Below, one piece after another: positions 20,939-32,293 of a DNA stretch of 64,000 bases (the stretch's first letter is position 1; each line of letters starts with the position of its first letter). Position numbers and translations under genes: made by a program. The stretch is from Madurella fahalii (taxonomy: Eukaryota; Ascomycota; Sordariomycetes; Sordariales). Under the pieces are notes generated by a model. The model did no database searches and was not told where the DNA came from. It saw only the letters and a list, made by a program, of their open reading frames with translations. The stretch covers positions 1,116,001-1,180,000 of the forward strand of contig CM056877.1 in the NCBI GenBank assembly GCA_029876055.1. Direction: 5' to 3'.

Positions 20939-21673
20939 ATGGATCTCACCTACGAAGCTCAAAAAAACTTAGCCAAGGAGCTTGCCTACCACCTGAGCTG
21001 GGAATTCTGGATGACCGACCACGCCATCGCCGCCCAGGCCGCGCTCACAAAGATCTATCAGAAGGGAGTAATTCCCGACGAGCCAACAGCAGCAACCGGT
21101 TCCAAGATCGGGACCGAGCTCCGATCATGGTGGAAGAAGTACTTCAAAGAGCGGAGCATGGACACTGTGGCAGTCGGCATCTCGCTAAAAGGCAAGCACA
21201 TTGTCATCGCCGCCAACATCAAGAAGCGCACAGAGCAGGGGATCCGGAAGCCCGCTAAGGGTACCTTCGACAAGAACGAGTTCGGCCTGCACGACGGGCG
21301 TCACGATGAGGCCATCCGTAGGGCGTTTGCGACGTTTCCGCACACGCGCGGGTGCATCATCAGCGTACTCATGCCCAAGGATCAGCCGCAGAGCAAGGAG
21401 CAAAATGCGCACTTGCATGCCGAGATGCAGATTGTCAACTTCATGCGAAAGAGTGGTCTAAAGATTGGCGTCGTTGGCATCTCCAAGGTAGCCTGCGCGG
21501 ACTGCGAGGGGATTCTCAAAAGCTGTGGCATCGATCATGTGTACAACGAAAACGGGCATTTGACCTTTCCTGAGGGACCTACAAAAGGCCAATCGTTTGA
21601 GAACTGGGGTGATCCGTTTTCGCAGAATTTCGGCACAATCGAACGGCGTCAGATCGAACATGTCACGGTTTGA
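20939..21673 (+). CDS. Deaminase-fold protein (predicted nucleic-acid or toxin-type deaminase)
   Basis: Intact, intronless, 244 aa. The zinc/catalytic signature is present: H160-A161-E162 (in HLHAEMQIVNFM) and C186-x2-C189 (in GISKVACADCEGIL). The I-S-K before the Cys pair and the spacing of 23 residues between Glu and the first Cys suit the large deaminase superfamily defined by bacterial polymorphic toxins (YwqJ, OTT_1508 and BURPS668_1122 types), several of which occur in fungi. The N-terminal 110 residues are helical and basic (LRSWWKKYFKERS; IKKRTEQGIRK). No signal peptide or membrane segment. A CA-rich leader precedes the ATG. Neighbours on both sides are pseudogenes. Target (DNA, RNA, nucleotide or small molecule) and role are unknown; an ordinary cytidine deaminase is unlikely because the sequence lacks that family's PCGxC block. 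Confidence 0.6.
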   Translation: MDLTYEAQKNLAKELAYHLSWEFWMTDHAIAAQAALTKIYQKGVIPDEPTAATGSKIGTELRSWWKKYFKERSMDTVAVGISLKGKHIVIAANIKKRTEQGIRKPAKGTFDKNEFGLHDGRHDEAIRRAFATFPHTRGCIISVLMPKDQPQSKEQNAHLHAEMQIVNFMRKSGLKIGVVGISKVACADCEGILKSCGIDHVYNENGHLTFPEGPTKGQSFENWGDPFSQNFGTIERRQIEHVTV

Positions 21674-22269
21674 AGCTCCTCTTCGTTGAGTGAACCGACC
21701 AGATTGTTCTCCGTCTCACCTGTCGACTGAGAAGGATGCAAGGTGGGCAGGTACTGGTTCTACGCCCCAGGATCGAGAAATAAACGTTGGCTGGAGGAGA
21801 CTTTGGTGATGGTGGTGTGGCAATGCCCAACACTTTCGACAGAGAATAAAGACTGAACTTGACGAGACAAAGAAAGAGAAACTCGCCTCTGAGGCGTCGT
21901 CCATGTGTTGCCGTCGAACTATCTTGACATAACCTTCCACCATTCAAGATTAACATCCAACCCAAAATCCAGGTCGCTCCTTCGCCATAACCCCACGCTC
22001 CCCACGCTACCCAAACATCCATACCTTAAACCCCCTCCCTTTACACCCCCTCAACCTCAAACCTAACCAACAACCACCCCTTCTGATGCCCCTTCAAATC
22101 CAACATCGGCACTAACAACCAACACCCAATCACAACATACAACAACCTTACAGCCACAACCGCCAGAATAGGGTTACTAGAGTAGCTATCGTCGCTCTTG
22201 ATCATCATCCTCACAAACTCCAACTCCGTCTCACCAAAGCTCCACTCCAGCATCTCATTCCAGAGCATA
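21674..22269. other. AT-richer spacer with possible coding remnant
   Basis: On the minus strand 22268-22041 there is a frame with a hydrophobic segment (SNPILAVVAVRLLYVVIG) preceded by EWSFGETELEFV; it could be the end of an old membrane protein. No start or splice sites could be assigned. The rest shows nothing. Confidence 0.35.
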
Positions 22270-22786
22270 TCACCTCCCGCCCCCTTCAGCGCCTTCGGCC
22301 GAGGAGGTGAGGAGAGCTTCTGGAGGAGACATTGGGGAGTTAACTAACCAAGATCGCTGGCGCAGGCTTCCTAAATGCCGCTCTGTCTCTTCCGCACACT
22401 TCGTGGCCGCCTCTATCTCTCGTCCTGCTTGTTCGGAAGTTGGCTCGACAATATTTGCTTGCTCAGAACTTCCGAAGATAGGCCCGGAAGTGGGCGGTTG
22501 ATCAGGCCTTAGGTTCGAATGCCATAGCTGAGGGTCGGTAGTAGTATCGTTGGTAGTCTCCGCGAAATGTTCTCCAATTACGTCTAGTTATAAGGTTAGC
22601 TGCTAGGAAATCGATTCAATTGGGGTACTCCTTACAGTTCCGGGCAGGCCAAAGACCGTATCCAAGTCTCAAACTACGCTCCTTTGGGAAAGAAACCTTG
22701 CAATAACATTCAGCATAGTCATCCCCACTCTGTCCCCGATGCCGATTCGACACCTGCTTGGCATATACGCTGGGAGACTGCCGCAT
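22270..22786 (-). CDS. Unrecognised small two-exon gene model
   Basis: Exons 22786-22636 and 22583-22270 join in phase across a 52 bp intron (GTAAGG donor, CTAACC branch, CTAG acceptor) to give 154 aa from an ATG preceded by an in-frame TGA. The N-terminal part is Cys/Tyr-containing (DDYAECYCKVSFPKERSLRL) and the C-terminal part has a charged helix (EQAGREIEAATKCAEETERH). I recognise no domain. A different frame just upstream (22931-22790) encodes a basic block (RPRKKRRKNGRNE) and may be its frameshifted N-terminus, which would make this another broken gene. Support is the consistent phase and splice signals only. Confidence 0.35.
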
Positions 22787-22789
22787 TCA

Positions 22790-23430
22790 ATGTCTGCGGA
22801 GACCCTTCAAGCCATAACTCTTGCCGACGGCTGGTGTGAACTTGGTTGGGAAAGCCGGAACTAAGAGGGGCTGAAGCCGTGGTGGATTCTGTCGATCCAA
22901 TCATAGGAACCTGCTGCGCATCGAAATCCAACTCATTGCGACCATTCTTCCTGCGTTTCTTTCGTGGCCTTTGCCCAGACGTGTCAAAGGTTACCTCGAT
23001 ATGTTTTCAGGAGACCGCTGCTCTAATGGCATTGATGATCTGTGCCACTGTGATTCACGAATGCCGACACTGTCAAATTGGCATGCCTGGTGTCTGCATC
23101 CGTCGCATGCTCATGTAGCGTAGGTTGGGCATCTGCTCCTCATCGCCATCTTGGGCTTGGCGCGTTGGCGGGAGAGAGCTCGCCGCTCTCCTTGTCCGTT
23201 AGGCATCTCAAGCTCAGCTAGACGCTTGATCTTTGCCTTATTATATTGCGGATGATGCTGGCGAACTTGACGAGATCCTCGAAGACGGGGGGCCTGCGAG
23301 TTCGGCAGCGGCTCCAAAATACGGACGGATGATGAAATAAGAGCCCTCAGACTCTGTGGATGGTGGAGTGATGTAATCAACGGAGTAACTGTGATGCCGC
23401 CAGGGGCTTGTTCGGACGACAACACCCATG
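22790..23430 (-). pseudogene. Degenerate coding remnants, possibly DNA-binding
   Basis: Several short minus-strand stretches look formerly coding but change frame: a basic patch (RPRKKRRKNGRNELDF, about 22960), a Cys-containing piece (ACDGCRHQACQFD, about 23090) reminiscent of a damaged Zn2Cys6 finger, a basic stretch (KAKIKRLAELEMPNGQGERR, about 23210) and DYITPPSTESEGSYF (about 23370). No continuous model is possible. Confidence 0.3.
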
Positions 23431-25219
23431 TCACGCGGGAATGAAGTCGAGGTCTATCTTGCATGCGACTTCCGGCCAGCCCCAGACGGCCAACCACTCT
23501 CCAACGCTCATAAGCTGCCAGACCTCCTCGAGAACACTCATAAACTTGTCCGCATTGCGCATACCAGTATATCCTTTGAGGGTCTTGATAGCGATGCGAA
23601 CCGCATCTTGGTGTGCCTAGGTGACGCTGGCAGTCCCAATAATGAAGCACGGCAGGAGAAGCAGCCGTTAGCTGGGGTCAATGGGCCTGAGAGTATTTAG
23701 TAATACCAAGGAGCATTCAACGGCTTCAAGGAGTCTCTCGGCTTGAGGGCAAGGCATTATAGCCGCGGTTGTCTGAGATAGCGGGTTCACAGTCCGAAGT
23801 AGGTGGATATAGACCATCTGTTTGTAGACGTACCCTACCGACTCGCAGCAGTCCCCCGGAGGCCAGTGGGGCACCCAGTCTCTGATGGTGATGTCAATAT
23901 CAACCGCGTTCTGCAGACAGACGACAAGATCAGTAGGGGCCAGCATATTCCTCTGCATCACGATCCGGATTGCGCTGGTCCGGGAAAGGCAGTCCAGCAA
24001 GCCGTCAGCAACGCCGAGCAGTCGTGGCTGGTGGATTTGCGGATGTATATATGTCCCGTCCCGATACCGTTTGGCAATCAGGTTCAAGGGCAGAGTGGAT
24101 TAACTTATTGGCATATATATAATACTCGAAGAATTCGGAGATGAACGAAAAGAAGGCAGGGTCGTTGGGAGTAAACGTGGTAATAAGCTTCCGGTATGCC
24201 ACTAAATGGTTGCGGTAGTCGCCCAAGGGGCTCCCCTCTGCCTGCGCCTCGAGGAGGAAGCAAAGTATCTGTCCGTAGCGGGCAGATATACGCACGTCGT
24301 TATCCTCTACGGTAGGTTCTTCACAGTCGGCACAGAACTTCTGTCTCGCCTCATCATAGTAGTAGATAGAGCATTCACGTAGCACCTCGAGCGTTGTGCC
24401 GGGATTGTCCCTCAGTATATTGATGCCATACGGAGTGTCGAAATCAATGTACTTGCTGGCGAGCGAGAGGATAGAATGCATGAGGCCATAGTACTTCACA
24501 GCGATCGGGACCATCATATTTTTAAAGGCGTTTTTATGGTCTCCATCAACTGTCAGCACGGTACTGAGGTACTCATTGTAGTGCTTCCAGAATATCCTAC
24601 CCTCCAGGATCTCCAGGCCGTAGAAGATGGCTTGCAAAGGGGTCAGCGGCAAAGTATAGAACTTCATACGCTCTGTTCTGCAATTAGAGAGATAGAGACG
24701 AATTATAGACAGGCAGCTTGCTATTACCTTCGGTCCTCTCTTTGCCACTCTTCCAAATCTACTTCTCCGGGTATCCCTCGCACACCACCGCATTTTTCTC
24801 GCAGTTCATGCCTATAGAAGGATTAGCAGGCTTGCTTCTTACAACTGCGTTGGCAGCTGAGGCTCACATCGCGGTTTGGCCTCGTCGCACTTCTTCTTAC
24901 GTCTCCAGCTTATAAGGCATCCGGTCTTGGACCGTCCCTTGGGGATCTTCTTGGCGGCAGCAACGGTCGGCGTAACAGGGTGCTTCTTCGGTCTACCACA
25001 GGGCCTCTTGACTCTCGGCGGGTCGGCGGCCGAGTTATAGACAGCCCTGAGGATCGGCGTAAGGGGAGCCTCCTTGAGGTCGTCCATACAGAAGTCATCG
25101 TCGTCAAGGGGCTCCGGCTTGAGAGCCATTGGGGCGTCGTCTGAGTCCCAGGCGATATCGTACTGGCCGTCATAGCCCCCGTGGTCTTGGATAAGCTGGC
25201 CGGCGCCTACGAATGCCAT
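23431..25219 (-). pseudogene. Zn2Cys6 transcription factor relic (acr-2-like)
   Basis: The order of parts matches the fungal Zn2Cys6 plus Fungal_trans_2 regulators (Neurospora acr-2 type): an acidic N-terminus, an AT-hook-like patch (KRPCGRPKKHP), the finger GRSKTGCLIS-WRRKKKCDEAKPRC, then across an intron (CGA-T|GTGAGC ... CTATAG|GC) MNCEKNAVVCEGYPEK, and the middle homology region (ILEGRIFWKHYNEYLSTVLT ... LHSILSLASKY) ending in KIDLDFIPA-stop at 23431. It is broken. The second Cys of the first CxxC is Ser (AGC). A TAG follows PEK where CAG is expected (about 24765). Another stop (TAA for CAA) follows IDPS (about 23670), then a further TAG, and frames shift near 24680 and 24040. The C-to-T pattern resembles RIP. 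Confidence 0.75.
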
Positions 25220-26231
25220 TTTCCAGGCCTCCGTGGAGGTCAAGTGAGCCGTCGTCCGACTGGGAGGTGGATCTGAGGCCGAGGAGACGCTGGAGGAGCC
25301 ATTGGCATTGGCAGGCGCGCCCTCTCTCTATAGCGCTTATAGCTTGAGATCCTTTCAAATGTATTCTCCGTTCAGCAAAGTTTATCGTAGAAGAGTTGCC
25401 AACCTGCACCCTTTGTAGTCTGAGCAAAGGCCGAAACTCGGTCGAAACAGAACGGCGGCCGTCAGTGCTCGCATCTTTAGAGCTACCGCTACTGTATTTA
25501 TTGATGGTTTTAAGTTCTATTGTTAGTACAAAGGCTACCTCTATCATCTGTCTTCAACTCTCTAATTTTACAAATCGTACGTTAAAGTTAGGTATAATAC
25601 CCTCCCCTAACTCTAATCTCTAACCTCGATCACGAATCCTTAACCTTAACCATGATCCTAATTGACGCAAGTGACAAACGTTGTCCCTAGTGCCCACTGA
25701 AAATTTGTATTCTTTCTTCTTCTTTCTTCTCCTTCAGGAGCAGTGAAGACAGTGGGAATGGATGGGCTCAGTAACAGTGGCCTGGGCCAAGAGTTGTGTT
25801 GGTCTAGGCCAGGCACGGCCACGCGCCTCCGAATAGCAGTGATCTACGGAATTGGATAACATCCACCGATAGCATCCGCCGTCTTGACTGTCTGGGGTGT
25901 TGCCGAAGTGGGGCGCCTGGCTTAGATCTTACCCCAGATTTCCTCGGCGTTCTGGGGTGCTTGGCACACTCTGGCTTAGCCAAATGCAGATTTATTATAA
26001 GAACAGGCCGATGTGAAAAGAAATCTGAGGTGTTGGACGTTGGAGGATGAATTGCCAGGACAGGGCGTGGCTTGGCTGACGCCCATCGGGATCTGGGGTT
26101 GTGCCTCGGTATCGCTGGGTGGTGTCCGTCTCCACCTCCTCGGAGTTCTCATCCTATACCTGTGGGAGACGATCAGCTTCTCTCGCTTCATCGCCCCGTT
26201 CGCCCTTCATATCAATAACCTGCATACGACC
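25220..26231. other. AT-rich boundary of the decayed island
   Basis: Contains a degraded in-frame extension of the regulator relic (up to about 25325, reading ANANGSSSVSSASDPPPS), then an AT-rich part (25480-25720) with CTAA/CCTTAA-rich strings, and the promoter and leader of the next gene. No intact gene. Confidence 0.45.
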
Positions 26232-27148
26232 ATGGCAGAAAGAATCAGACAAATCGCCCGCCAGCTCAACTATCCAAAGGGGCTTCTCACGGGTCAGGTT
26301 GCCATCATCACTGGCTCCGGCCAGGGTATCGGCGCCGAGTGCGCGAGACTGTTTGCAAATGAAGGCGCAAAGGTGATCGTGTCGGACATTGACGCAGCCA
26401 AGGCCGAGGACGTAGCAAGAAAGATCAGAGCCAGCGGCGGCGAGGCGCTTGCTGTGGCGGGAGACTTGCTCAAGGATGAGTGCATCAAGGAGCTCGTGAA
26501 GAAGGCAGCCGAGTTTGGCCACGGCAAGATACACATCATTGTCAACAATGCCGGCTTTACTTGGGACGCTGTTATTCACAAGGCAAGTCATCCGTGTAGA
26601 ATACGGCGAGGAACCACGTCCTGACAGCCCGACAGATGACCGACAAACAATGGGACACCATCCTCGCCCTCCATGGAACCGTGCCCTTCAAGCTCATCCG
26701 CGAGGCAGCCCCCTACTTCCGCGTCAAGGACGGCGAACCACGGAACATTGTTAATATCTCGTCCACCTCGGGCATCCACGGCAACGCCGGCCAGCTCAAC
26801 TACGCCATGGCCAAGGCGGGCGTCGTGGGCTTGAGCAAGACGATAGCTAAGGAATGGGGCCCGGCGTTTGGCGTCAGGGCGAACACGATCGCGTTTGGCC
26901 ACATCGAGACGCGGCTGACGGCAGCCAAGGAGGCGGGCGCATTCGTCGAGGTCGACGGGCAAAAAGTGACACTTGGGATTCCGGAGAAGCAGAAGAAATC
27001 GGCTGGGCCGGTACCGTTCGGGGATATCCCACTGAGAAGGCCCGGTTCCGCCACCGAGGCTGCCAGCGCCGTTCTGGCCATCACATCGCCGCTGAGCTCG
27101 TACATCTCTGGCCAGACAATCAGTGTGACAGGCGGGAGGAACATGTAA
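26232..27148 (+). CDS. FabG-like short-chain dehydrogenase/reductase
   Basis: Exons 26232-26582 and 26636-27148 give 287 aa. The 53 bp intron uses a GC donor (AAG|GCAAGT) and CTGAC branch. The cofactor motif TGSGQGIG lies at residues about 29-36, followed by DI at the end of beta-2, which favours NAD(H) over NADP(H). NNAG is at about 107, and the catalytic Ser (NISSTSG) and YAMAK are in place. The closest family is 3-oxoacyl-ACP reductase-like SDRs; a 20-residue insert (VEVDGQKVTLGIPEKQ) precedes the last helix. No clear organelle signal. The physiological substrate is unknown. Converges with DPM1. Confidence 0.82.
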
Positions 27149-27326
27149 GATAGAATGGGTTGAAACCCAATATGGCTCCTCATCTAAAATGGACCGAGCA
27201 ACAACCATACAACGCCATGCAAGCCTAGATCCCTCCAACCTCTGGCTCCTACAATAGGGGGTGTTTTTCCCCCGCCCCCTTTGGTATATGTAAAGTATTA
27301 TGATTACCTAACCCCGTCCCCTTTCT

Positions 27327-28134
27327 TCATGTCGACCACCACAGCTGCAGCACACCCTTCGCATACTCGACAATCTCCTCCCCACCAAGCTTGCTGTCGC
27401 CGTACACCCTGTCGACAAACGAGATGGGCACCTCGGCAATCGACAGGCCCTTGGCCTTGGCCGTCACGGCAAGCGCCATCTGCATGGTGAAGCCGCGCGC
27501 GTCGGTGCTCTCAAACAGCTTCTCGAGCACGCTGCGCTTGTACAGCCTGAAGCTGCCCGTCAGGTCGCTCACGCCGGGGCGGAGGACCGTGTCGGCAAAG
27601 ATGTTGGCGCCCTTGCTCGTCAGCTTGCGCTTCAGGTCCCAGCCGTAGACGCCGCCGTCGCCGGCGTAGCGCGTGCCCGTGACGATGTCGTAGTCGTCCG
27701 ACTTTTGCTTGGCGATCATCTGCGGGATGAACTTGGGGTGGTGGCTGAAGTCGGCGTCCATGATGATGATGTAGTTGCCCTTTGCGAACTTGAGGCCGTG
27801 CACGTAGGCCGTGCCGAGGCCCAGCTTGCCCGTCCGCGTCTGCAGCTGCACGTGCGGCGAGTAGACCTTGACGAGCTGCTTCGCGACATCCTGGGTTCCG
27901 TCGGGCGAGCCGTCGTCGACAATGACCAGTTCCCAGTCGAGGTTGCTGTTGGGTTGGAGAAGGGGGCGCGCGTCAGTCTACTGCTGACAGAACAGGGGGG
28001 GGTTACAGTACGCACTGTTCGGTAAAGGTGCGATTGAGCAGCCAAGTAATGATGGGCAGGTTCTGGCGCTCGTTGAACGTGGGTAGGATCACCGAGTAGG
28101 TGTCCTTTCCGGCTGACGGCTTCGCTGGCGCCAT
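27327..28134 (-). CDS. DPM1: Dolichol-phosphate mannosyltransferase catalytic subunit
   Basis: Transfers mannose from GDP-Man to dolichol phosphate at the ER, supplying Dol-P-Man for N-glycans, O-mannosylation and GPI anchors. Exons 28134-28016 and 27945-27327 (intron 70 bp) give 245 aa. GT2 features: YSVILPTFNERQNLP near the start, VIVDDGSPDGT, the DAD motif in IIIMDADFSHHP, and DLTGSFRLYKR. The protein ends at LQLWWST without a C-terminal membrane helix, so it belongs to the human/fission-yeast type that needs Dpm2 and Dpm3 for ER attachment. The intron sits between FTEH and NLDWEL. Confidence 0.93.
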
Positions 28135-28686
28135 GGTGTATATCTCTGTCGATCAATGGAAGGGGGGAATGCGTCGAGGAAGACGAGCAGAGCGCAGGAT
28201 GGCCAGACTGGCCGGACGCGCCTCGGCGGTTGCACTTGCAGGGGTAAATCCCCCTAATTGATTTTTAGTGGGGCTGATTTGCCTGCCGGGCAAAGTTCTT
28301 GGCATGAGCAACCTCCCGCTTCCCGCTGGGTCCGCTTCAGCTCACTCAGTTACATAAATCACTCGTTCAGAATTCCAGGTGCCCCAGAAAGCCCACTTTC
28401 AGATCCCCAAGTTTGACAATACTACAGAATGCATCTAACTACGGCCGACACCATGGCCCTCCTCCATCTTCCCTCGAGCCCCAGCACGGCTCTTCCGATA
28501 CGGGTATCCAGATTTCCACATTCATTCATCACGACTCGTTCCTTAAGCGAATTTCCCTCATTCTCTCCTCACGCCTTTCCCCAGGGACTCGTCGCTGGCC
28601 ACGTATGACCACCACGGTACCCTGATACCTCATCTTTGATGTAGCCACGCGGGATCCACATCACAACGTTCCGTACGGCAACGCCT
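28135..28686. promoter_or_regulatory. Intergenic: DPM1 promoter and ENA ATPase 3' flank
   Basis: 552 bp between two tandem minus-strand genes. No gene seen. Confidence 0.5.
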
Positions 28687-31600
28687 TCACACGGGCGACT
28701 GCCCTGAGTCTGGCGACGTGCCCTGCCGAGGCTGCGTCGTGGTCGGAGTCAAGCCCCCACTCGACTGGGCCCTCGACTTGGACTCGGACCTTCCCCAGCT
28801 CCTGAAGCTCCTAAAGCTTGAAAACGTCATGGCCCTGGAGAACCGCTTGGCGCCTTCCTCACCTTGCGACCAGGTGCCCTTGGCAACCTTGTGGTCGTCC
28901 AGGATGTTGAGCGTGCGCTTGACGTACTTCCACGCCTCAATGCCGAGCACGTAGATGATGGTCATGCCAACTACGACGCCCCACTCCCAGCTGATACTCG
29001 TGTGCTTGAACACGTCGCGGTTCAGGTACGGGATGTATACGGTCGGGAACACGCTGACGAGGCCAATCGCGACGGCCCAGAATAGGAATTTGTTCTCGTA
29101 CAAATCCTTGAACAGTGGGAACTTGGACTGGTCGTCGGGATTGAGGCGGAACATGGACCGCCGGATGCTCTTAAACTCCCACGCGCTCAGCAGAATTAGC
29201 CACGTCAGCTCGGCAAAGACGGCCGCGCGGGCGCGGAAGACTGGTATGCACGACTCCGAGTAGAAACGGTTGCAGTCCCGGCCCAGAGCGCCGTCGTACA
29301 TCCCGTAGACAACGATGACAAAGGTCATTAAGGTGCAGGTACCCATCAGCAGCCCGTACACCATCATGTCGGCCAGGATCTGGTTGGTGAAGACGCCACG
29401 CCTCTTGTCGTGCGGCGGCTTGCGCATCACCTCGGAGCTGGCCTTCTCACGGCTCAGCCCAAAGGCCGGGAAGGACGACGTAACCATGTTGATCCACAGA
29501 ATCTCGAGCGGCGAGATGGGGAAGACGGACGTACCCGCTGCGTCCTGGAAGCCTAGACCGGCAATGAGTAGAATCACCTCGCCAACGTTGCTACTCAGGA
29601 GATGCAGGATGAACTTCTGGATGTTCTCAAACATGCGCCGGCCCTCGCGGATTGCCGCTACGATACTGTTGAATTTGTCGTCGGTCAGCACAATCTTGGC
29701 CGCAGACTTGGCCACGTCGCTACCTGTGCCCATGGCGATGCCCACGTCGGCCCGGCTCAGCGACGGCGCGTCGTTGACTCCGTCGCCCGTCATGGCCATG
29801 AATGCGTCACGTCGCCGCAGCGCCTCGACCATTTTCGACTTGGTCTCGGGCGCGCACCGGGCGATGACGAGCGGGAGCTCCTGGAGCGCGTCGATCTCTT
29901 CGTCGCTCATCTTGTCAAAGTCGGTCGCCTTCATCACGGCCGTGTTCGCGACGCCCTCGGGGAACACGCTCAGGTTATGCGGGATGATGCCCACCTCCTT
30001 GGCGATAGCCTTAGCCGTCTCGGGGTGATCGCCCGTCAGCATGTGAACCTTGATGCCGGCTTGGGAGCAGTCGAAGATGGCGGGTGACGTCTCGCGGCGC
30101 GGCGGATCGTAGATACCGGCGAGGCCGAGCAGAGTCAGGCCCTGCTCAACAGCATTGCGCGCCGCGTCTTCGTTCTTCTCCCCGTTTTCGGAGCCGCTCT
30201 CAGTGCCGTCATTCTTACCGGCGACGTACTTGCCAGGCCACTCCCGGTAGGCAATGGCAAGGACACGTTGACCCATCGATGCGAACTCAGTCATCTGAGT
30301 GAGTATCTTGTCCTTCATTTCGGCCGTCATGGGTTCTGTATCCTCGCCAAAGCCGACATAGGAGCATAGGTCCAGAATACGCTCCACGGCGCCCTTTGTG
30401 AACACTATGCTGTTGTCAGCGTCGAGCTCGGCATCGTTGTTTTCCGGCACGTCGTAGATAACCGACATGCGCTTGATACTGCTGTCAAAGGGGAACTCTG
30501 CGACCTGCTTCCACCCGGCCGCTTCCATCTTCTTCTTGCCCCTCTCGAACCGGTGGGAAAAGACTTGCAGCGCGATCTCGGTCGGCTCGCCCGTCGTCTT
30601 CCACTTCTCTTCGGAATCGTCATATCGCACCGTCGCAAGGTTGCAGAGCGCTGTCGAGAGGAGGAACATGCGCAGCTCCGGTGTGACCTCGGCCTGCGCC
30701 TCGGCAGGCTTCTGCTTCGGATTGAGCTTCTCGTCGGGCACGTCGAACTTGATGGCCATGGTCGATCGCTCCTGATCAAAATCGCGCTTCTTCTCCTCCT
30801 CTAGCTGGTCGCCGGTTCGGGAGTACGTGACGTGTCCGGCCGTGGGGTTGTTTGGATCCATCGACTCTCGGACCGTGTAGATGGTCGACTTTGGTAGCCA
30901 AACCTTCTTCACGATCATGGCGCCTTGCGTGAGGGTGCCAGTCTTGTCAGAGCAGATGTTTGTGACGCCTCCCAGGGCCTCGAGAGCAGAGAGGTCACTG
31001 GTGAACACATCGACGATCAGCTTGTATCCTCTTTAACAGAAAAGGGGGCCCGGAAATTAGAGGGAACCTACCGGACGACGACGTTCGCCTTTCTCATAAC
31101 GGTAGTTGCCACGACCATCGAGATTGTCAGCACAGCGACAAGCGACTCGGGAATAATGGCAATGCCGGTGGAAATGGCGTAAATGACGACTTCCTTGGGC
31201 AGTGGGTTGACGAACTTGTTGACGCCAAACACGACTACGGCCAGGAGGAGAGCGCAAAAAAAGAGAAAGTAGGCAAGTTTCGACAGCTTGATCTGCAGCG
31301 GGGTACCCTCGGTCAAGCCCAGAAACTTGCCGAAGAAGTCATATGCCCGCCGGAAAGCGCCCTTGACGGGCTGCGCCTTGCCGTACTTTTTCCAGTTCAT
31401 CGACCGGCCCGGCTTGCGGCGCTTCTTGTTAGTCGATGCGGCAATCTTGCCCACCTCCGTCTGCATACCGGTCGCGATGACGATACCCCGACCGCGGCCC
31501 TTGCGGACGGTAGTGGTGGCGTAGGCGATGTTGATGCGGTCCGCGATGCCGACCTCTTCTTCCGTGGTTGCGATTTTCTCGGTGCCGGGGCAGACAATGT

Positions 31601-32293
31601 CGTTGCTGGTGATCTTCTCGACGGGGATGGCTTCGCCGGTCAGGGAGGACTCGTCGCAATTGAGATTCATGGCGTCGAAGAGGCGCACGTCGGCCGGGAC
31701 CGTGTCGCCCATCTTGAGGTTGACAATATCACCGGGGACGACTTGAGCACTGGTTGAATAAAATCGACGTTAGCCCTGACACCACTTGGGACGGGGTTGG
31801 GTGGGAGAACAAGCACGCACTTTGGGATGACGACCGTCTTGCCGTCACGAAGAACGCTGGCACTGGGCGAGGACAGCGCGCGAAGGGCATCCATCTTCTT
31901 TTCAGCGCCATACTCTTGGTAAAAGCCAATTGAGACGTTGAGGACGATGACTGCTGCGAGGACGCCGCCTTCGACGTAGTCGGCAACGCCAAAGCTTAGG
32001 CCCATGGCGAAAAATAGTACCTAGGACACGGTATAAGCTTAGGGCTAGCGGGTTGGTGAAGTATTTTCTAGGGTAAGTTTGGTACCTACCAAGATCATGG
32101 CATTGCATAGCTGACGGATGAAGATGGTGTACCAGGCGATGCTACCGCCGATGTCTAGTTCATTGGGGGGATACTTTGCCTGCAGCTCCGCGACGCGGGC
32201 CGAGGTGAGGCCCTTATCGACATCAGTCCCCAGAGACCCTTCAACCTCCTGGACGGAGAGAAGGAAAGGGTGCTTGGGAAACTCGGCAGCCAT
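28687..32293 (-). CDS. ENA-type Na+/K+ efflux P-type ATPase (P2D)
   Basis: Plasma-membrane pump that expels Na+ (or K+) at high salt or alkaline pH. Four exons: 32293-32090, 32020-31821, 31749-31072, 30997-28687 (introns 69, 71 and 74 bp), total 1130 aa. The N-terminal cation-ATPase domain is followed by PGDIVNLKMGDTVPAD and SLTGEAIPVEK; the phosphorylation site is ICSDKTGTLTQG with Asp378. KGAVERIL, MLTGDHPETAKAIAKE and MTGDGVNDAPSLSRADVGIA follow, then the C-terminal membrane helices and a Ser/Arg-rich tail. TLTQG is typical of the ENA group. The last intron acceptor was chosen at 30998 because it restores NVVVRDLSALEALGG; the nearer acceptor would insert extra residues. Confidence 0.93.

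Noticed and set aside
25560..25660. CTAA/CCTTAACC-rich strings that recall telomeric repeats
   Set aside because: No tandem TTAGGG/CCCTAA array, only a few scattered similar words in an AT-rich stretch.
31021..31071. Nearer acceptor (TTAAAG, about 31031) for the last ENA intron
   Set aside because: It would insert GYKLIVDVFTS before DLSALEAL; the acceptor at 30998 restores the conserved R-D-L-S-A-L-E-A-L join.
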